DNA from: Uliginosibacterium aquaticum
GTDB taxonomy: Bacteria; Pseudomonadota; Gammaproteobacteria; Burkholderiales; Rhodocyclaceae
NCBI RefSeq assembly: GCF_012972705.2
Contig: NZ_JABCSC020000002.1
Location: 248,001-312,000 of the forward strand
Direction of reading: 5' to 3'
DNA length: 64,000 nt
The notes beneath the pieces were generated by a model. That model was given only the letters and a program-made list of their open reading frames with translations. It searched no databases and had not been told where the DNA came from. Below, piece after piece: positions 24,598 through 33,505 of the stretch (position 1 is its first letter; each line of letters begins with the position of its first letter). A program made the position numbers and the translations under genes.

Positions 24598-25635
24598 ATG
24601 CACGGCATCTCCCTGCGTCGCCTGAGCCTCACCCTTCCTCTCCTGCTTGCTTCGCTGCTGGCGACACCCGCCCACGCCGGCAAAACGCTGGATGTCATCA
24701 AGGCCCGCGGCAATATCCAGTGCGGGGTCAGCACCGGTGTCGCCGGTTTCTCGCTGCCGGACAGCCAGGGCAACTGGAGCGGTTTCGATGTGGACCTGTG
24801 CCGCGGCATCGCGGCGGCGGTTCTGGGCGACGCGAACAAGGTGAGCTTCGTGCCGCTGAACTCGCAGCAACGCTTCTCCGCCATCCAGTCCGGCGAGGTA
24901 GACGTGCTGGCGCGCAACACGACCTGGACCCTCAATCGTGATGCTTCGCTGGGGCTCAGTTTCACTGGCGTGACCTACTACGACGGCCAGGGCTTCCTGG
25001 TGCCGAAGAAGCTGAAGGTCACGAGTGCCAAACAGTTGAAGAATGCCGAGGTCTGCGTGCAGTCCGGCACCACCAACGAAAAGAACCTGGCGGATTACTT
25101 CCGCAGCCAGGGCATCAAGATCAAGCCGGTGGTTTTCGAAGGCTTCGAAGCATCCTTCAAAGCCTTCTTCTCGGGACGCTGCCAAGCTTACACCACCGAC
25201 ATTTCAGGGCTGGCCGGCGTGCGCAACAAGGAAGCCAAGAATCCGGATGAGTATGTGATCCTGCCTGAGGTGATCTCCAAGGAGCCGCTCGGTCCGGCGG
25301 TGCGCCGCGGGGATGACGAATGGTTTGCCATCGTGCGCTGGGTGGCCTTCGCCCTGATCGAAGCCGAGGAATACGGCATCACCCGCGCCAACGTCGACCG
25401 GATTCGTGCCGAGAACAAGGATCCGGCCATTGGCCGCCTACTCGGTTCGACAGAAGACTCCGGCAAGCTGCTCGGACTCGATCGTGACTGGGCTTACCGC
25501 TCGATCAAGGCCGTCGGCAATTACGGTGAGATCTTCGCCCGCAACGTGGGGCCCGAATCGGTGCTGAAGCTGCCTCGCGGTCTCAACAACCTGTGGAACA
25601 AGGGCGGTATCCTCTACGCACCGCCGGTTCGCTGA
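24598..25635 (+). CDS. aapJ: amino-acid ABC transporter substrate-binding protein (AapJ-like)
   Basis: A 345-residue periplasmic binding protein. Residues 1-27 are a signal peptide (LRRLSLTLPLLLASLLATPA ending in AHA). The mature start KTLDVIKARGNIQCGVSTG and the block FDVDLCRGIAAAVLGD are typical of general L-amino-acid binding proteins AapJ/BztA. ATG 24598 has AGGAG eight bases upstream. Ligand is probably glutamate, glutamine, aspartate or similar; the exact specificity cannot be read. Two permease genes follow. Confidence 0.92.
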   Translation: MHGISLRRLSLTLPLLLASLLATPAHAGKTLDVIKARGNIQCGVSTGVAGFSLPDSQGNWSGFDVDLCRGIAAAVLGDANKVSFVPLNSQQRFSAIQSGEVDVLARNTTWTLNRDASLGLSFTGVTYYDGQGFLVPKKLKVTSAKQLKNAEVCVQSGTTNEKNLADYFRSQGIKIKPVVFEGFEASFKAFFSGRCQAYTTDISGLAGVRNKEAKNPDEYVILPEVISKEPLGPAVRRGDDEWFAIVRWVAFALIEAEEYGITRANVDRIRAENKDPAIGRLLGSTEDSGKLLGLDRDWAYRSIKAVGNYGEIFARNVGPESVLKLPRGLNNLWNKGGILYAPPVR

Positions 25636-25696
25636 GTCTTCCGGATTTGCCACATCGACGGGCCGCTCAGCGGCCCGTCTCATTTGAAGAGAGATC

Positions 25697-26665
25697 ATGC
25701 TTCGCCCCCTTCTGCGCTGGCTGCCCCAGATCCTGCTGCTGTGCCTACTTGCCCTGCTGCTGGGCTGGTTGGGGCACAACGTGCTGGAGCACATGCGGGA
25801 GCGCGGCATCCGTGCCGGCTTCGATTTCCTGCTCGATCCGGCCGGCTTCGAAATCGGCGAAGGGCTGCTGGCGTACGACGCCAGCCAGCCGATGTGGCGC
25901 GCCTTTCTCACCGGCAGCCTGAACACTCTGCGCGTAGCCCTGCCCGCGATCTTCCTGGCAACCTTGCTTGGCGTCCTGATCGGGCTAGGCCGGCTCGCAG
26001 AGCATCCGCTGCTACGGCGGCTGTGCGGCGCACTGGTCGAAACCCTGCGCAACATCCCGCTGCTGCTGCAATTGCTGATCTGCTACTTCGCCCTGACCGG
26101 TTTGCTACCGGAAGCCAGCAATGCCTTGGCGCCTTTGCCCAGCGTGCTGATCAGCAAGAGCGGCCTGTTCCTGCCAGCACTGGATTGCAGCGCAGCCTGC
26201 ACACTGGATCTGCCGCTCACGGAAGGCTTCGGCATCAGCGGCGGCTGGTCACTGAGCCCCGAGTTCCTGGCCGTATTGATCGCACTGAGCCTTTACAGCG
26301 CGGTGTTCATCGCCGAAATCGTACGCGGCGGGATCCAGTCCGTCGCCCGGGGCCAGATCGATGCAGCACGCGCGCTGGGCATGCGACCGCTGCAGGTGCT
26401 GCGCGAAGTGGTGTTCCCGCTGGCCTTGCGCGCGATCGTGCCGCCCTTGGGCAACCAGTATCTGAACCTGATCAAGAACTCTTCGCTGGCGGTGGCGGTG
26501 GGCTATCCGGAACTGGTGTCGGTCGCCAACACTTCACTGAACCAGACCGGCCGCGCCTTCGAGTGCATCGTTATCGTGATGGCGGTGTATCTGACGCTCT
26601 CGCTCATCACCGCAGCACTGGTCAATCTGTATAACGCCCGCGTTGCCCTGCGAGGCACACGATGA
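25697..26665 (+). CDS. aapQ: amino-acid ABC transporter permease (AapQ-like)
   Basis: A 322-residue inner-membrane permease of the His/Glu/Gln family. Membrane helices begin at residues 8-28 and recur through the chain; the coupling loop is GQIDAARALGMRPLQVLREV. The segment FLTGSLNTLRVALPAIFLAT is typical of the AapQ/BztB group. It is shorter than Rhizobium AapQ (about 400 residues), because the periplasmic insert is small. It overlaps the next gene by ATGA. Confidence 0.9.
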   Translation: MLRPLLRWLPQILLLCLLALLLGWLGHNVLEHMRERGIRAGFDFLLDPAGFEIGEGLLAYDASQPMWRAFLTGSLNTLRVALPAIFLATLLGVLIGLGRLAEHPLLRRLCGALVETLRNIPLLLQLLICYFALTGLLPEASNALAPLPSVLISKSGLFLPALDCSAACTLDLPLTEGFGISGGWSLSPEFLAVLIALSLYSAVFIAEIVRGGIQSVARGQIDAARALGMRPLQVLREVVFPLALRAIVPPLGNQYLNLIKNSSLAVAVGYPELVSVANTSLNQTGRAFECIVIVMAVYLTLSLITAALVNLYNARVALRGTR

Positions 26666-27660
26666 TCCGCCTGCCGCGCAAACTCACGATTCTCTGGATC
26701 CTGCTGGCAGCAGCCCTGCTCTGGCCGCTCTTCAGTTGGGGACTTGTGCATGCAATCTGGAGTGCCGACCTGGAAGCCTGCCGCGCGGCGCGTGGTATCG
26801 GTGCCTGCTGGGGAGTCATTGTTGAAAAGCATCGCCTGCTGCTGTTTGGCCGCTACCCCTTCGAAGAACAATGGCGACCCTTGCTGGCCACCCTGCTGAT
26901 CATCGCCGTGCTCTGCGCTGCCTGCTGGCGCCAGCGGTGGCAATTGCGCTTCGCCGCGCTGGCAGGCCTGGCCCTGCTTTTGGCTGTCGCCCTGATGCGG
27001 GGCGATATCGGCGGGCTGAGCCCGGTGCCGACCAAGCTGTGGGGGGGCTTGCCGCTGACCCTGCTGGTCTCGCTGGGCGGCACCCTGCTGGCCTTCCCGC
27101 TGGCCGTACTGCTCGCATTGGGGCGGCGCTCATCCCTGCCGCTGCTGCGCAGCCTGTGTGTGGCTTATATCGAGCTGATCCGCGGCGTACCGCTGATCAG
27201 CCTGCTGTTCATGGCGGCCTTCCTGTTTCCCCTGCTGCTGCCGACAGCTTGGCGGCTGGACATCCTGCCGCGGGTGATCGTGAGTATCGCAGCCTTCGCA
27301 GCAGCCTATCTGGCCGAGGTGATCCGCGGTGGCCTGCAGGCCATTCCCGCAGGGCAATTACTAGCCGCCCGCGCACTGGGCATGCGCACCTGGCAGGCCC
27401 TACTGTGGATCGTACTGCCGCAGGCCTTGCGCAAGGCCTTGCCGGCACTGGTCAATAGCTTTGTGGGGATTTTCAAGGACAGCTCGCTGATCTCCATCGT
27501 GAGCCTGCACGAACTCACCGGCGCGCTCTCGCTGGCACTCGGCGGTGATGCCGACTGGCGCAGTTTCTATCTCGAAGGCTATCTCTTCATCGCCTTCATC
27601 TACTGGGCCTTCTGCTTTGCGCTGTCGCGCGTCGGCAAAGGGCTGGAAACTGCCCGCTAG
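26662..27660 (+). CDS. aapM: amino-acid ABC transporter permease (AapM-like)
   Basis: A 332-residue permease pairing with AapQ. It has about eight membrane helices, with the docking loop AGQLLAARALGMRTWQALLW and the end FKDSSLISIVSLHELTGAL, both characteristic. An ATPase gene (aapP) would normally follow, but the next gene is an unrelated amidotransferase on the other strand. The transporter must borrow an ATPase encoded elsewhere. Confidence 0.9.
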   Translation: MIRLPRKLTILWILLAAALLWPLFSWGLVHAIWSADLEACRAARGIGACWGVIVEKHRLLLFGRYPFEEQWRPLLATLLIIAVLCAACWRQRWQLRFAALAGLALLLAVALMRGDIGGLSPVPTKLWGGLPLTLLVSLGGTLLAFPLAVLLALGRRSSLPLLRSLCVAYIELIRGVPLISLLFMAAFLFPLLLPTAWRLDILPRVIVSIAAFAAAYLAEVIRGGLQAIPAGQLLAARALGMRTWQALLWIVLPQALRKALPALVNSFVGIFKDSSLISIVSLHELTGALSLALGGDADWRSFYLEGYLFIAFIYWAFCFALSRVGKGLETAR

Positions 27661-27704
27661 CGGCAGTCAGGCGACGGAAATCGGCAGAATTGCGTGAGCG
27701 CGGC

Positions 27705-28472
27705 TCAGCAAGCCACGCGTCGCCCCTCAGCAAATACGGCCAGCTCACCGACCGGCAGGGGTTGCCAGTGCTCGTCCGTGAGCGGTCGGGTGGCGACGAT
27801 AATCATGCGGTCGTCCTGCTCGTTGTGGCGGGAAAAATCGATACCCAGCGGGCAATCGAGCAGATGTGCCCGGCCAAAGGGATAGGCCCGCTGCAGATAG
27901 TGCAACTCGGTACTGCGGTGGGTGAACAGCCATTCGCCGTTGGACAGCACGAAATTGAAGCTGCCGGCCGCAGCGATCAGGCGCGCCAGTTCGGCCAGGG
28001 TCTGGCTCAGTTGCGCCAGCCCCGGCGCCTGGCGGCCGAAACGGCTGAACAGGCCATCCAGCAACAGGCAGAAGGCGTGTTCGCTGTCAGTCTGGCCGCA
28101 GGGCGTGAAGCAGACCGGCGCCGGCAACTTGCTGACATCCAGATTGCCGTTGTGGGCGAAGGACCATTCCTGCCCCCACAAGTGGCGCAGGAAGGGGTGG
28201 CAGTTTGTGGCACTGATGCTGCCCTGAGTCGCCTTGCGGATATGCGCGATGACGTTACGCGAGCGGCCGGAATAGAGCTGGATCCACTCGGCCAGCGGTG
28301 AGCGGGCAGACGGCAGTTCATCAATCAGCAACTGGCAGCGGCGATCCTCATACAGGGCGATGCCCCAGCCATCTGCGTGCTCGTCCGTTTCGCCCCCACG
28401 ACGCAGGAAGCCCTCGAGCGAAAAACTCAGGCGGGCAGGCTTCAGCGAATTCATACCGAGTAACTGGCACAT
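27705..28472 (-). CDS. class II glutamine amidotransferase (YafJ-like)
   Basis: A 255-residue Ntn-type amidohydrolase. Catalytic cysteine is C2 after removal of Met (MCQLLGMNS), and the glutaminase pocket is marked by GGETDEHADGWGIALY, HIRKAT and FAHNGNL. ATG 28472 is selected because the catalytic cysteine must follow the initiator; an upstream in-frame ATG at 28535 would bury it. The family (YafJ, EgtC-related) lacks a synthetase domain; the true substrate is unknown. A 211-base region separates it from the divergent qNOR gene. Confidence 0.9.
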   Translation of the reverse strand: MCQLLGMNSLKPARLSFSLEGFLRRGGETDEHADGWGIALYEDRRCQLLIDELPSARSPLAEWIQLYSGRSRNVIAHIRKATQGSISATNCHPFLRHLWGQEWSFAHNGNLDVSKLPAPVCFTPCGQTDSEHAFCLLLDGLFSRFGRQAPGLAQLSQTLAELARLIAAAGSFNFVLSNGEWLFTHRSTELHYLQRAYPFGRAHLLDCPLGIDFSRHNEQDDRMIIVATRPLTDEHWQPLPVGELAVFAEGRRVAC

Positions 28473-28597
28473 GTGAGGAGTAACGGCACTAAGGCCTGAT
28501 GCGTTGACCGGATTCTGCATGCAGTTTTTGAGCATGCTCAGACATCTTCCGCATAAGCAAATGCCGTGCGCAGGCTGCGCGACCGATTCGGATCAAT

Positions 28598-28647
28598 AAG
28601 ATTCACTTTTGTTGCATCTTCTAAAAGATTCACATAAAATGACTCTT
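28598..28647 (+). promoter_or_regulatory. two tandem NsrR-type operators upstream of qNOR
   Basis: Site A (28598-28620) is AAGATTCACTT-T-TGTTGCATCTT; site B (28625-28647) is AAGATTCACAT-A-AAATGACTCTT. Both have the 11-1-11 layout of the NsrR consensus (AAGATGYATTT-N-AAATRCATCTT). They start 27 bases apart and share AAGATTCAC. They lie 37-86 bases before the qNOR start, and nsrR itself is encoded 2.8 kb downstream. Confidence 0.65.
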
Positions 28648-28683
28648 ATAAACACCCATCCTCACCTTCAGGAGAATCCGGAC

Positions 28684-30957
28684 ATGAAATCGTCACGCAA
28701 GCTGTGGCAATGGCTGGCAGCAATCTTCTTGCTGTCGTTTGCCGTGCTGGGCTGGATCGGCCATGAGATCTACCTCTCGGCTCCGCCCATTCCGACCCGC
28801 GTCGTCGCCAGCGACGGCAGCGTGGTCTTCGAGGAAGGCCAGGTCATGCACGGCCAGGAGGCCTGGCTGTCGGCCGGTGGCCAGCAGCTCGGCTCGGTTT
28901 GGGGCCATGGCAGCTATGTGGCGCCGGACTGGTCGGCCGACTGGCTGCACCGCGAGGCCATCGGCCTGCGTGAAGCACTCGCACAGAAAGCCTTCCAGCA
29001 AAGCTACGCGAGCCTGGCAAGCGATCAGCAGGCGCTGATCGGCGCCCGCGTGAAGCGCGAGCTGCGCAGCAATACCTGGGATGCCGCCAGCGGCGCGGTC
29101 ACGCTCAGCGTGGAGCGCGCCGGCGTGGTGCGCGAGCTGGTCAAGCATTACACCGGCCTGTTCGGCTCGGAAGCTTCGCTCGACCTGCTGCGCGAGCAGT
29201 ACGCGATGGTCAAGGACACGCTCAGGAATCCGGACGACCTCAAGGCCCTGCCGGCCTTCTTCTTCTGGTCGGCGTGGTCTTCGGCCACCGACCGCCCGGG
29301 CGAGACGGATCTTTCCTACACCAGCAACTGGCCGCACGAGCCCTTGATCGACAATATGCCGACCACCGGCAACGGCATCTGGTCCATCGTCAGCGTGATC
29401 CTGCTGATCGCCGGCATCGCCTTCATGATCGCCTGGCATTCGGCGGCCAAGGAGGAAGACGATCCGACTCCGCCGGCGCACGATCCGCTGTTCGAACTCA
29501 AACCCACCGCTTCGATGCGCGCCACCACCAAGTACTTTTATGTGGTGATCGGCCTGATCCTGCTGCAGGTGGTGATGGGCGTGGTCTCGGCCCACTATGC
29601 GGTGGAAGGCCAGAGCTTCTTCGGCATTCCGCTGGCCGAGATCCTGCCTTTCACGGTGAGCCGCACCATCCACACCCAGCTCGGCGTGCTGTGGATCGCC
29701 ACCGCCTGGCTGGCCACCGGTCTGTACATTTCGCCGGCGCTCTCCGGCCATGAACCGAAGTTCCAGGCGCTCGGGGTGAACGTGCTGTTCTATGCGCTGC
29801 TGCTGATCGTGGTCGGCTCAATCGCCTGCGGTTGGGTCGGCACCCAGCAACGTCTGGGCACCGATTTCGCCTTCTGGCTCGGTAACCAGGGGCTGGAATA
29901 CACCAGCATGGGCCGCATCTGGCAGTACGGCCTGTTCGCCGGCCTGATGATCTGGCTGGGCCTGATGGCACGCGGCCTGTGGCCGGCACTCAAGAAGCCC
30001 TCCGAATCGCGTGGCCTGATCGCCATGGTGTTCCTGTCCGCCACCTGCATCGGCGGCTTCTACGCCAGCTCGTTGATGTGGGGCCAGCACAGCCACTACT
30101 CGATGATCGAGTACTGGCGCTGGTGGCTGGTGCACCTGTGGGTGGAAGGCTTCTTCGAGGTGTTCGCCACCGCCGTGATTGCCCTGATCTTCACGCGACT
30201 GGGCCTGATCCGCTCGGCCTCGGCCAACGCCGCGATCGTGATGGAAACCATCGTGTTCCTCTTCGGCGGCATCCTCGGCACCCTGCACCACCTCTACTTC
30301 ACCGGCACGCCGACCTCGGTGATCGCCATCGGCGCGATCTTCTCGGCGCTGGAAGTGGTGCCGCTGGCCCTGATCGGCTTCGAAGGCTATCGCAACTACC
30401 AGCGCAGCCAGGCCGCGCCGTGGGTGGCGAGCTACCGCTGGATCATCCTGTGTTTCGTGGCCGTCGGCTTCTGGAACTCGGTGGGTGCGGGCCTGCTGGG
30501 CTTCTCGATCAACCCGCCGATCTCGCTGTACTACATGCAAGGCCTCAACATGACACCGGCACACGGCCACGCCGCGCTGTTCGGGGTGTACGGCATGCTC
30601 GGCATCGGCCTGATGCTGTTCTGCCTGCGCGGTTTGATGCCGCGCGAGAACTGGCAGGATGTGTGGCTCAAGCGCATGTTCTGGATGCTCAACATCGGTC
30701 TGGCGATGATGGTTTTCATCTCGCTGGTGCCGGCCGGCATCTACCAGGCCTGGGCCAGTGTCAGCGAAGGCCTATGGTATGCCCGCTCGCCGGAGATCGT
30801 GCAATCCAGCGTGATGCACACCCTGGTGTGGCTGCGCGTGCCGGGCGACATCGTGTTCGCCGTTGGCGTGCTGTGCCTCGGCGTGTTCGCCCTGCGCCTG
30901 CTCGGCAAGCGGCGCCAGCCCGAAGCAGTTGGGCAGGTCCGTACCGCCGAACGCTAA
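28684..30957 (+). CDS. norZ: quinol-dependent nitric oxide reductase (qNOR)
   Basis: A 757-residue membrane enzyme reducing two NO to N2O with quinol electrons. About 14 helices are expected. The fused NorC-like N-terminal domain (residues about 35-240: GQVMHGQEAWLSAGGQQLGS, then GHGSYVAPDWSADWLHREA) marks the qNOR rather than the two-subunit form. Haem and non-haem iron ligands lie in the heme-copper-oxidase-like core (RTIHTQLGVLWIATAWLATG, WVEGFFEVFATAVIA, HHLYFTG, HGHAALFGVYG). Start 28684 has AGGAG upstream. Two NsrR-like operators precede it and a strong terminator follows. It probably protects nitrogenase and other metalloenzymes from NO. Confidence 0.95.
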   Translation: MKSSRKLWQWLAAIFLLSFAVLGWIGHEIYLSAPPIPTRVVASDGSVVFEEGQVMHGQEAWLSAGGQQLGSVWGHGSYVAPDWSADWLHREAIGLREALAQKAFQQSYASLASDQQALIGARVKRELRSNTWDAASGAVTLSVERAGVVRELVKHYTGLFGSEASLDLLREQYAMVKDTLRNPDDLKALPAFFFWSAWSSATDRPGETDLSYTSNWPHEPLIDNMPTTGNGIWSIVSVILLIAGIAFMIAWHSAAKEEDDPTPPAHDPLFELKPTASMRATTKYFYVVIGLILLQVVMGVVSAHYAVEGQSFFGIPLAEILPFTVSRTIHTQLGVLWIATAWLATGLYISPALSGHEPKFQALGVNVLFYALLLIVVGSIACGWVGTQQRLGTDFAFWLGNQGLEYTSMGRIWQYGLFAGLMIWLGLMARGLWPALKKPSESRGLIAMVFLSATCIGGFYASSLMWGQHSHYSMIEYWRWWLVHLWVEGFFEVFATAVIALIFTRLGLIRSASANAAIVMETIVFLFGGILGTLHHLYFTGTPTSVIAIGAIFSALEVVPLALIGFEGYRNYQRSQAAPWVASYRWIILCFVAVGFWNSVGAGLLGFSINPPISLYYMQGLNMTPAHGHAALFGVYGMLGIGLMLFCLRGLMPRENWQDVWLKRMFWMLNIGLAMMVFISLVPAGIYQAWASVSEGLWYARSPEIVQSSVMHTLVWLRVPGDIVFAVGVLCLGVFALRLLGKRRQPEAVGQVRTAER

Positions 30958-30972
30958 GCCGCGTCATCACCC

Positions 30973-30999
30973 GCCCGCGCCTTCCGGCGCGGGCTTTTT
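30973..30999 (+). terminator. rho-independent terminator after qNOR
   Basis: A perfect 9-bp GC stem (GCCCGCGCC 30973-30981 / GGCGCGGGC 30986-30994) with a TTCC loop is followed by TTTTTC. It begins 16 bases after the qNOR stop. It should end the qNOR message before sirB2. Confidence 0.9.
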
Positions 31000-31015
31000 C
31001 TTGCACAATCCCGGC

Positions 31016-31399
31016 ATGGACTACCTCACGATCAAGGCCCTGCACATGTGGTGTGCCGGCCTCAGCATCAGCCTCTTCAGCCTGCGCGGCGGCCTGCAGT
31101 TGGCGGGCATCGACTGGCGGCGCTGGCGCCTGCTGCGTATCGCTCCGCATGTGGTCGACACGCTGCTGCTGAGCGCGGCGATCTGGCTCGCCACCTTGCT
31201 GCAGCAGATTCCCTTCGTGCATGGCTGGATCACCGCCAAGGTGCTGGCGCTGGTCGCCTACATCCTCGTTGGCCGCCTGGCCCTCAAGGCCGGCCAGCCG
31301 CCCCGGCGCGCAGCGCTGGCTTTCGGCGGCGCGCTGCTCTGCGTGGCCTACATCGTGTGCGTGGCCATCACCCATTCGGCCAGCCTCGGCCTGTTTTGA
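31016..31399 (+). CDS. SirB2 family membrane protein
   Basis: A 127-residue inner-membrane protein with four predicted helices. Conserved SirB2 elements: KALHMWCAGLSISLFSLRGG, HVVDTLLLSAAIWLA and the C-terminal helix LLCVAYIVCVAITHSASLGL. Members are often near nitric-oxide and denitrification genes, but the molecular role is not established. ATG 31016 lies 17 bases after the qNOR terminator with no clear ribosome binding site, so the message may be nearly leaderless. nsrR follows. Confidence 0.88.
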   Translation: MDYLTIKALHMWCAGLSISLFSLRGGLQLAGIDWRRWRLLRIAPHVVDTLLLSAAIWLATLLQQIPFVHGWITAKVLALVAYILVGRLALKAGQPPRRAALAFGGALLCVAYIVCVAITHSASLGLF

Positions 31400-31458
31400 C
31401 GCAGCCAGCGAGGGCGTAAGCCTGTATCGTTCGCAGCAGGAAAAGATCGTCGCCCGCC

Positions 31459-31896
31459 ATGAAACTCACCACCTTCACCGATTACACCCTGCGCGTGCTG
31501 ATGTACCTCGCGCTGAATCAGGATCGCCTCGCCACCATCCAGGGCATCGCTGAGGCCTATGGCATATCGGAAAGCCACCTGATGAAGGTGGTGCAGCACC
31601 TGGCCAAAACCGGCGTGATCGAAGCCCTACGCGGCAAGGGCGGCGGCATCCGGCTGGCCCTGCCGGCTAGCGAGATCCGCATTGGCCGGGTGGTACGCGA
31701 CGCGGAAGGGGATGGCCCGATCGTGGAGTGTTTCAGCGCCAACGACACCTGCCGCATCACCCCCAACTGCAAGCTGGCCGGTGCCCTGCGCCGCGCGTTT
31801 GACGCGCTCTACACCACGCTGGATGAATACACCTTGGCCGATCTCACCCAGCAGCCAGCCGCGCTGGTACAGATCCTGAAGATCGTGCGCAGCTGA
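31459..31896 (+). CDS. nsrR: Rrf2-family NO-sensing repressor NsrR
   Basis: A 145-residue regulator. Residues 1-75 are the winged helix (KLTTFTDYTLRVLMYLAL, ISESHLMKVVQHLAKTG, RGKGGGIRLA). Three cysteines that hold the [4Fe-4S] cluster, C91, C98 and C104, lie in ECFSANDTCRITPNCKL, the arrangement of NsrR rather than IscR or RirA. When the cluster is nitrosylated, repression is lifted. The tandem operators before qNOR are its likely targets. The nif sigma-54 promoter lies 98 bases after its stop. Confidence 0.93.
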   Translation: MKLTTFTDYTLRVLMYLALNQDRLATIQGIAEAYGISESHLMKVVQHLAKTGVIEALRGKGGGIRLALPASEIRIGRVVRDAEGDGPIVECFSANDTCRITPNCKLAGALRRAFDALYTTLDEYTLADLTQQPAALVQILKIVRS

Positions 31897-31993
31897 CGCT
31901 GCTGTCGCAAATCCTGCAGGGTTTTGTCACCAAGCCCCCACACAAACGCTCTCGCTCATTAATTTTTCCATTTAAAATCATGCGGATAAGTTC

Positions 31994-32009
31994 TGGCACC
32001 GTGCTTGCT
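31994..32009 (+). promoter_or_regulatory. sigma-54 (-24/-12) promoter of nifVWZM
   Basis: TGGCAC (31994-31999), a 5-base spacer and TTGCT (32005-32009) match the sigma-54 consensus TGGCAC-N5-TTGCW without error. It ends 32 bases before nifV. Such promoters need an enhancer-binding activator, in this context NifA. No perfect TGT-N10-ACA NifA site was found upstream; TGT-N10-GCA at 31903-31918 is a weak candidate. Confidence 0.88.
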
Positions 32010-32041
32010 GAATACAGCCAAGGCAACCAAAGGGGCTGGGC

Positions 32042-33172
32042 ATGGGCCGCAGGATCATCATCAACGACACCACACTGCGCGACGGTGAGCAAACCGCCGG
32101 CGTAGCCTTCAGCGCCGCCGAGAAGCTGGATATCGCCCGCCAGCTCGACGCGCTGGGCGTGCCGGAGATGGAGGTTGGCATCCCGGCCATGGGCGAAGCC
32201 GAGCGCGACTGCATTCGCGCCATTGCCGAGCTGGGCCTGCAAGCCCGGCTGATGGTGTGGGCCCGCCTGAATGAACGTGACATCTCCGCCTGCGCCGGTC
32301 TCGGCGCGCAGCTGATCGACATCTCAGCGCCTTCTTCCGACCAGCAACTGGCCAGCAAACTGGGGCGCCCGCGCAGCTGGTTGCTCTCCGAGATCCATCG
32401 CCTGGTGCATTTCGCCCGCGACCTTGGCCTGGAAGTGAGTATCGGCATGGAGGACGCTTCACGGGCCGACCCCGCCTTTCTCGCCCAGATTGCCGAGGTA
32501 GCGGCCCGGGCGGGCGCGCGTCGCCTGCGCTTTGCCGACACCCTGGGCATCATGGAGCCCTTCGGCGTGGAGCGCGCCATCAAGGCCTTGCGCAAGACGA
32601 CCCGGCTCGAAATCGAGATGCATGCTCATAACGATCTGGGCATGGCCACGGCCAACACCCTGGCGGCAGCACGCGCCGGTGCCAGCCATCTGAACACCAC
32701 GGTCGGCGGGCTTGGAGAGCGGGCCGGCAACGCAGCGCTGGAGGAAGTCGTGCTCGGTTTGCGCCAGTGCTACAAGCTCGAAACCGGCGTTGAACTGTGC
32801 AATTTTCCGGTACTCGCCCAGTGCGTAGCCAAGGCTTCGGGGCGACCGATTCCGGCCCAGAAAAGCCTGACCGGGTCGAACGTGTTCACGCATGAAGCAG
32901 GCATCCATGTTGATGGCCTGCTCAAGGACCCTCACAACTACCAGGGTTTCGATCCGGCCATCGTCGGGCGGGAGCATCGCGTGGTGCTGGGCAAACACTC
33001 CGGCACCCGTGCCGTGAAATCGGTCTTCGCCGCCCTCGGGCGCCAACTCGGCGATCTGGAGGCACACCTGCTGCTGGAGATGGTGCGACGTTTCGTCGCC
33101 CTCGAAAAACGTACCCCGGACGAATCCGAACTGATGCTGCTCTTCAAGGGCCTGCATCAGGAATGCTGCTGA
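32042..33172 (+). CDS. nifV: homocitrate synthase NifV
   Basis: A 376-residue enzyme condensing acetyl-CoA with 2-oxoglutarate to homocitrate, the organic ligand of the nitrogenase FeMo cofactor. The TIM-barrel signature [19 protein letters not shown] opens the protein; metal ligands are in EMHAHNDLG, and [20 protein letters not shown] closes the catalytic part. Assignment as NifV rather than isopropylmalate synthase comes from length (no regulatory domain) and the nifWZM neighbours. It heads the operon behind the sigma-54 promoter. Confidence 0.95.
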   Translation: MGRRIIINDTTLRDGEQTAGVAFSAAEKLDIARQLDALGVPEMEVGIPAMGEAERDCIRAIAELGLQARLMVWARLNERDISACAGLGAQLIDISAPSSDQQLASKLGRPRSWLLSEIHRLVHFARDLGLEVSIGMEDASRADPAFLAQIAEVAARAGARRLRFADTLGIMEPFGVERAIKALRKTTRLEIEMHAHNDLGMATANTLAAARAGASHLNTTVGGLGERAGNAALEEVVLGLRQCYKLETGVELCNFPVLAQCVAKASGRPIPAQKSLTGSNVFTHEAGIHVDGLLKDPHNYQGFDPAIVGREHRVVLGKHSGTRAVKSVFAALGRQLGDLEAHLLLEMVRRFVALEKRTPDESELMLLFKGLHQECC

Positions 33173-33187
33173 AAGAGAGAGGTCATC

Positions 33188-33505
33188 ATGAGCACCGAGC
33201 ACCCTGACTTTACGGACGATCTGGCCGAGCTCGAATCGGCCGAGGACTTCCTCACCTACTTCGGCATAGCATTTGATCCCAAGGTTGTGCGGATCAATCA
33301 CCTGCACATCCTGCAGCGCTTCCACAACTATCTGAACGGGGCGGGCAAGGCGCCGGAGTACGAAACCTGGAAACATCTGCTGGCCCGCGCCTATCAGGAT
33401 TTCGTTCATTCCGATGCGCTCACCGAAGGTGTCTTCAGCGTTTTCAAACGTGCCCGCGGCATCCAGACCGTGCCGATCACCGCCATTGGCCGGAGGCAGC
33501 CATGA
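33188..33505 (+). CDS. nifW: nitrogenase-stabilising protein NifW
   Basis: A 105-residue protein with the NifW pattern ESAEDFLTYFGIAFDPKVVR and HILQRFHNYL. NifW is needed for full MoFe protein activity, probably by helping maturation and protecting it against oxygen. It is 15 bases past nifV and overlaps nifZ by ATGA. The small size is normal. Confidence 0.94.
   Translation: MSTEHPDFTDDLAELESAEDFLTYFGIAFDPKVVRINHLHILQRFHNYLNGAGKAPEYETWKHLLARAYQDFVHSDALTEGVFSVFKRARGIQTVPITAIGRRQP

Noticed and set aside
31903-31918. Possible NifA upstream activator site TGT-N10-GCA
   Set aside because: One mismatch to TGT-N10-ACA and close to the nsrR stop codon; the spacing to the -24 element is plausible but the match is too weak to list as a feature.
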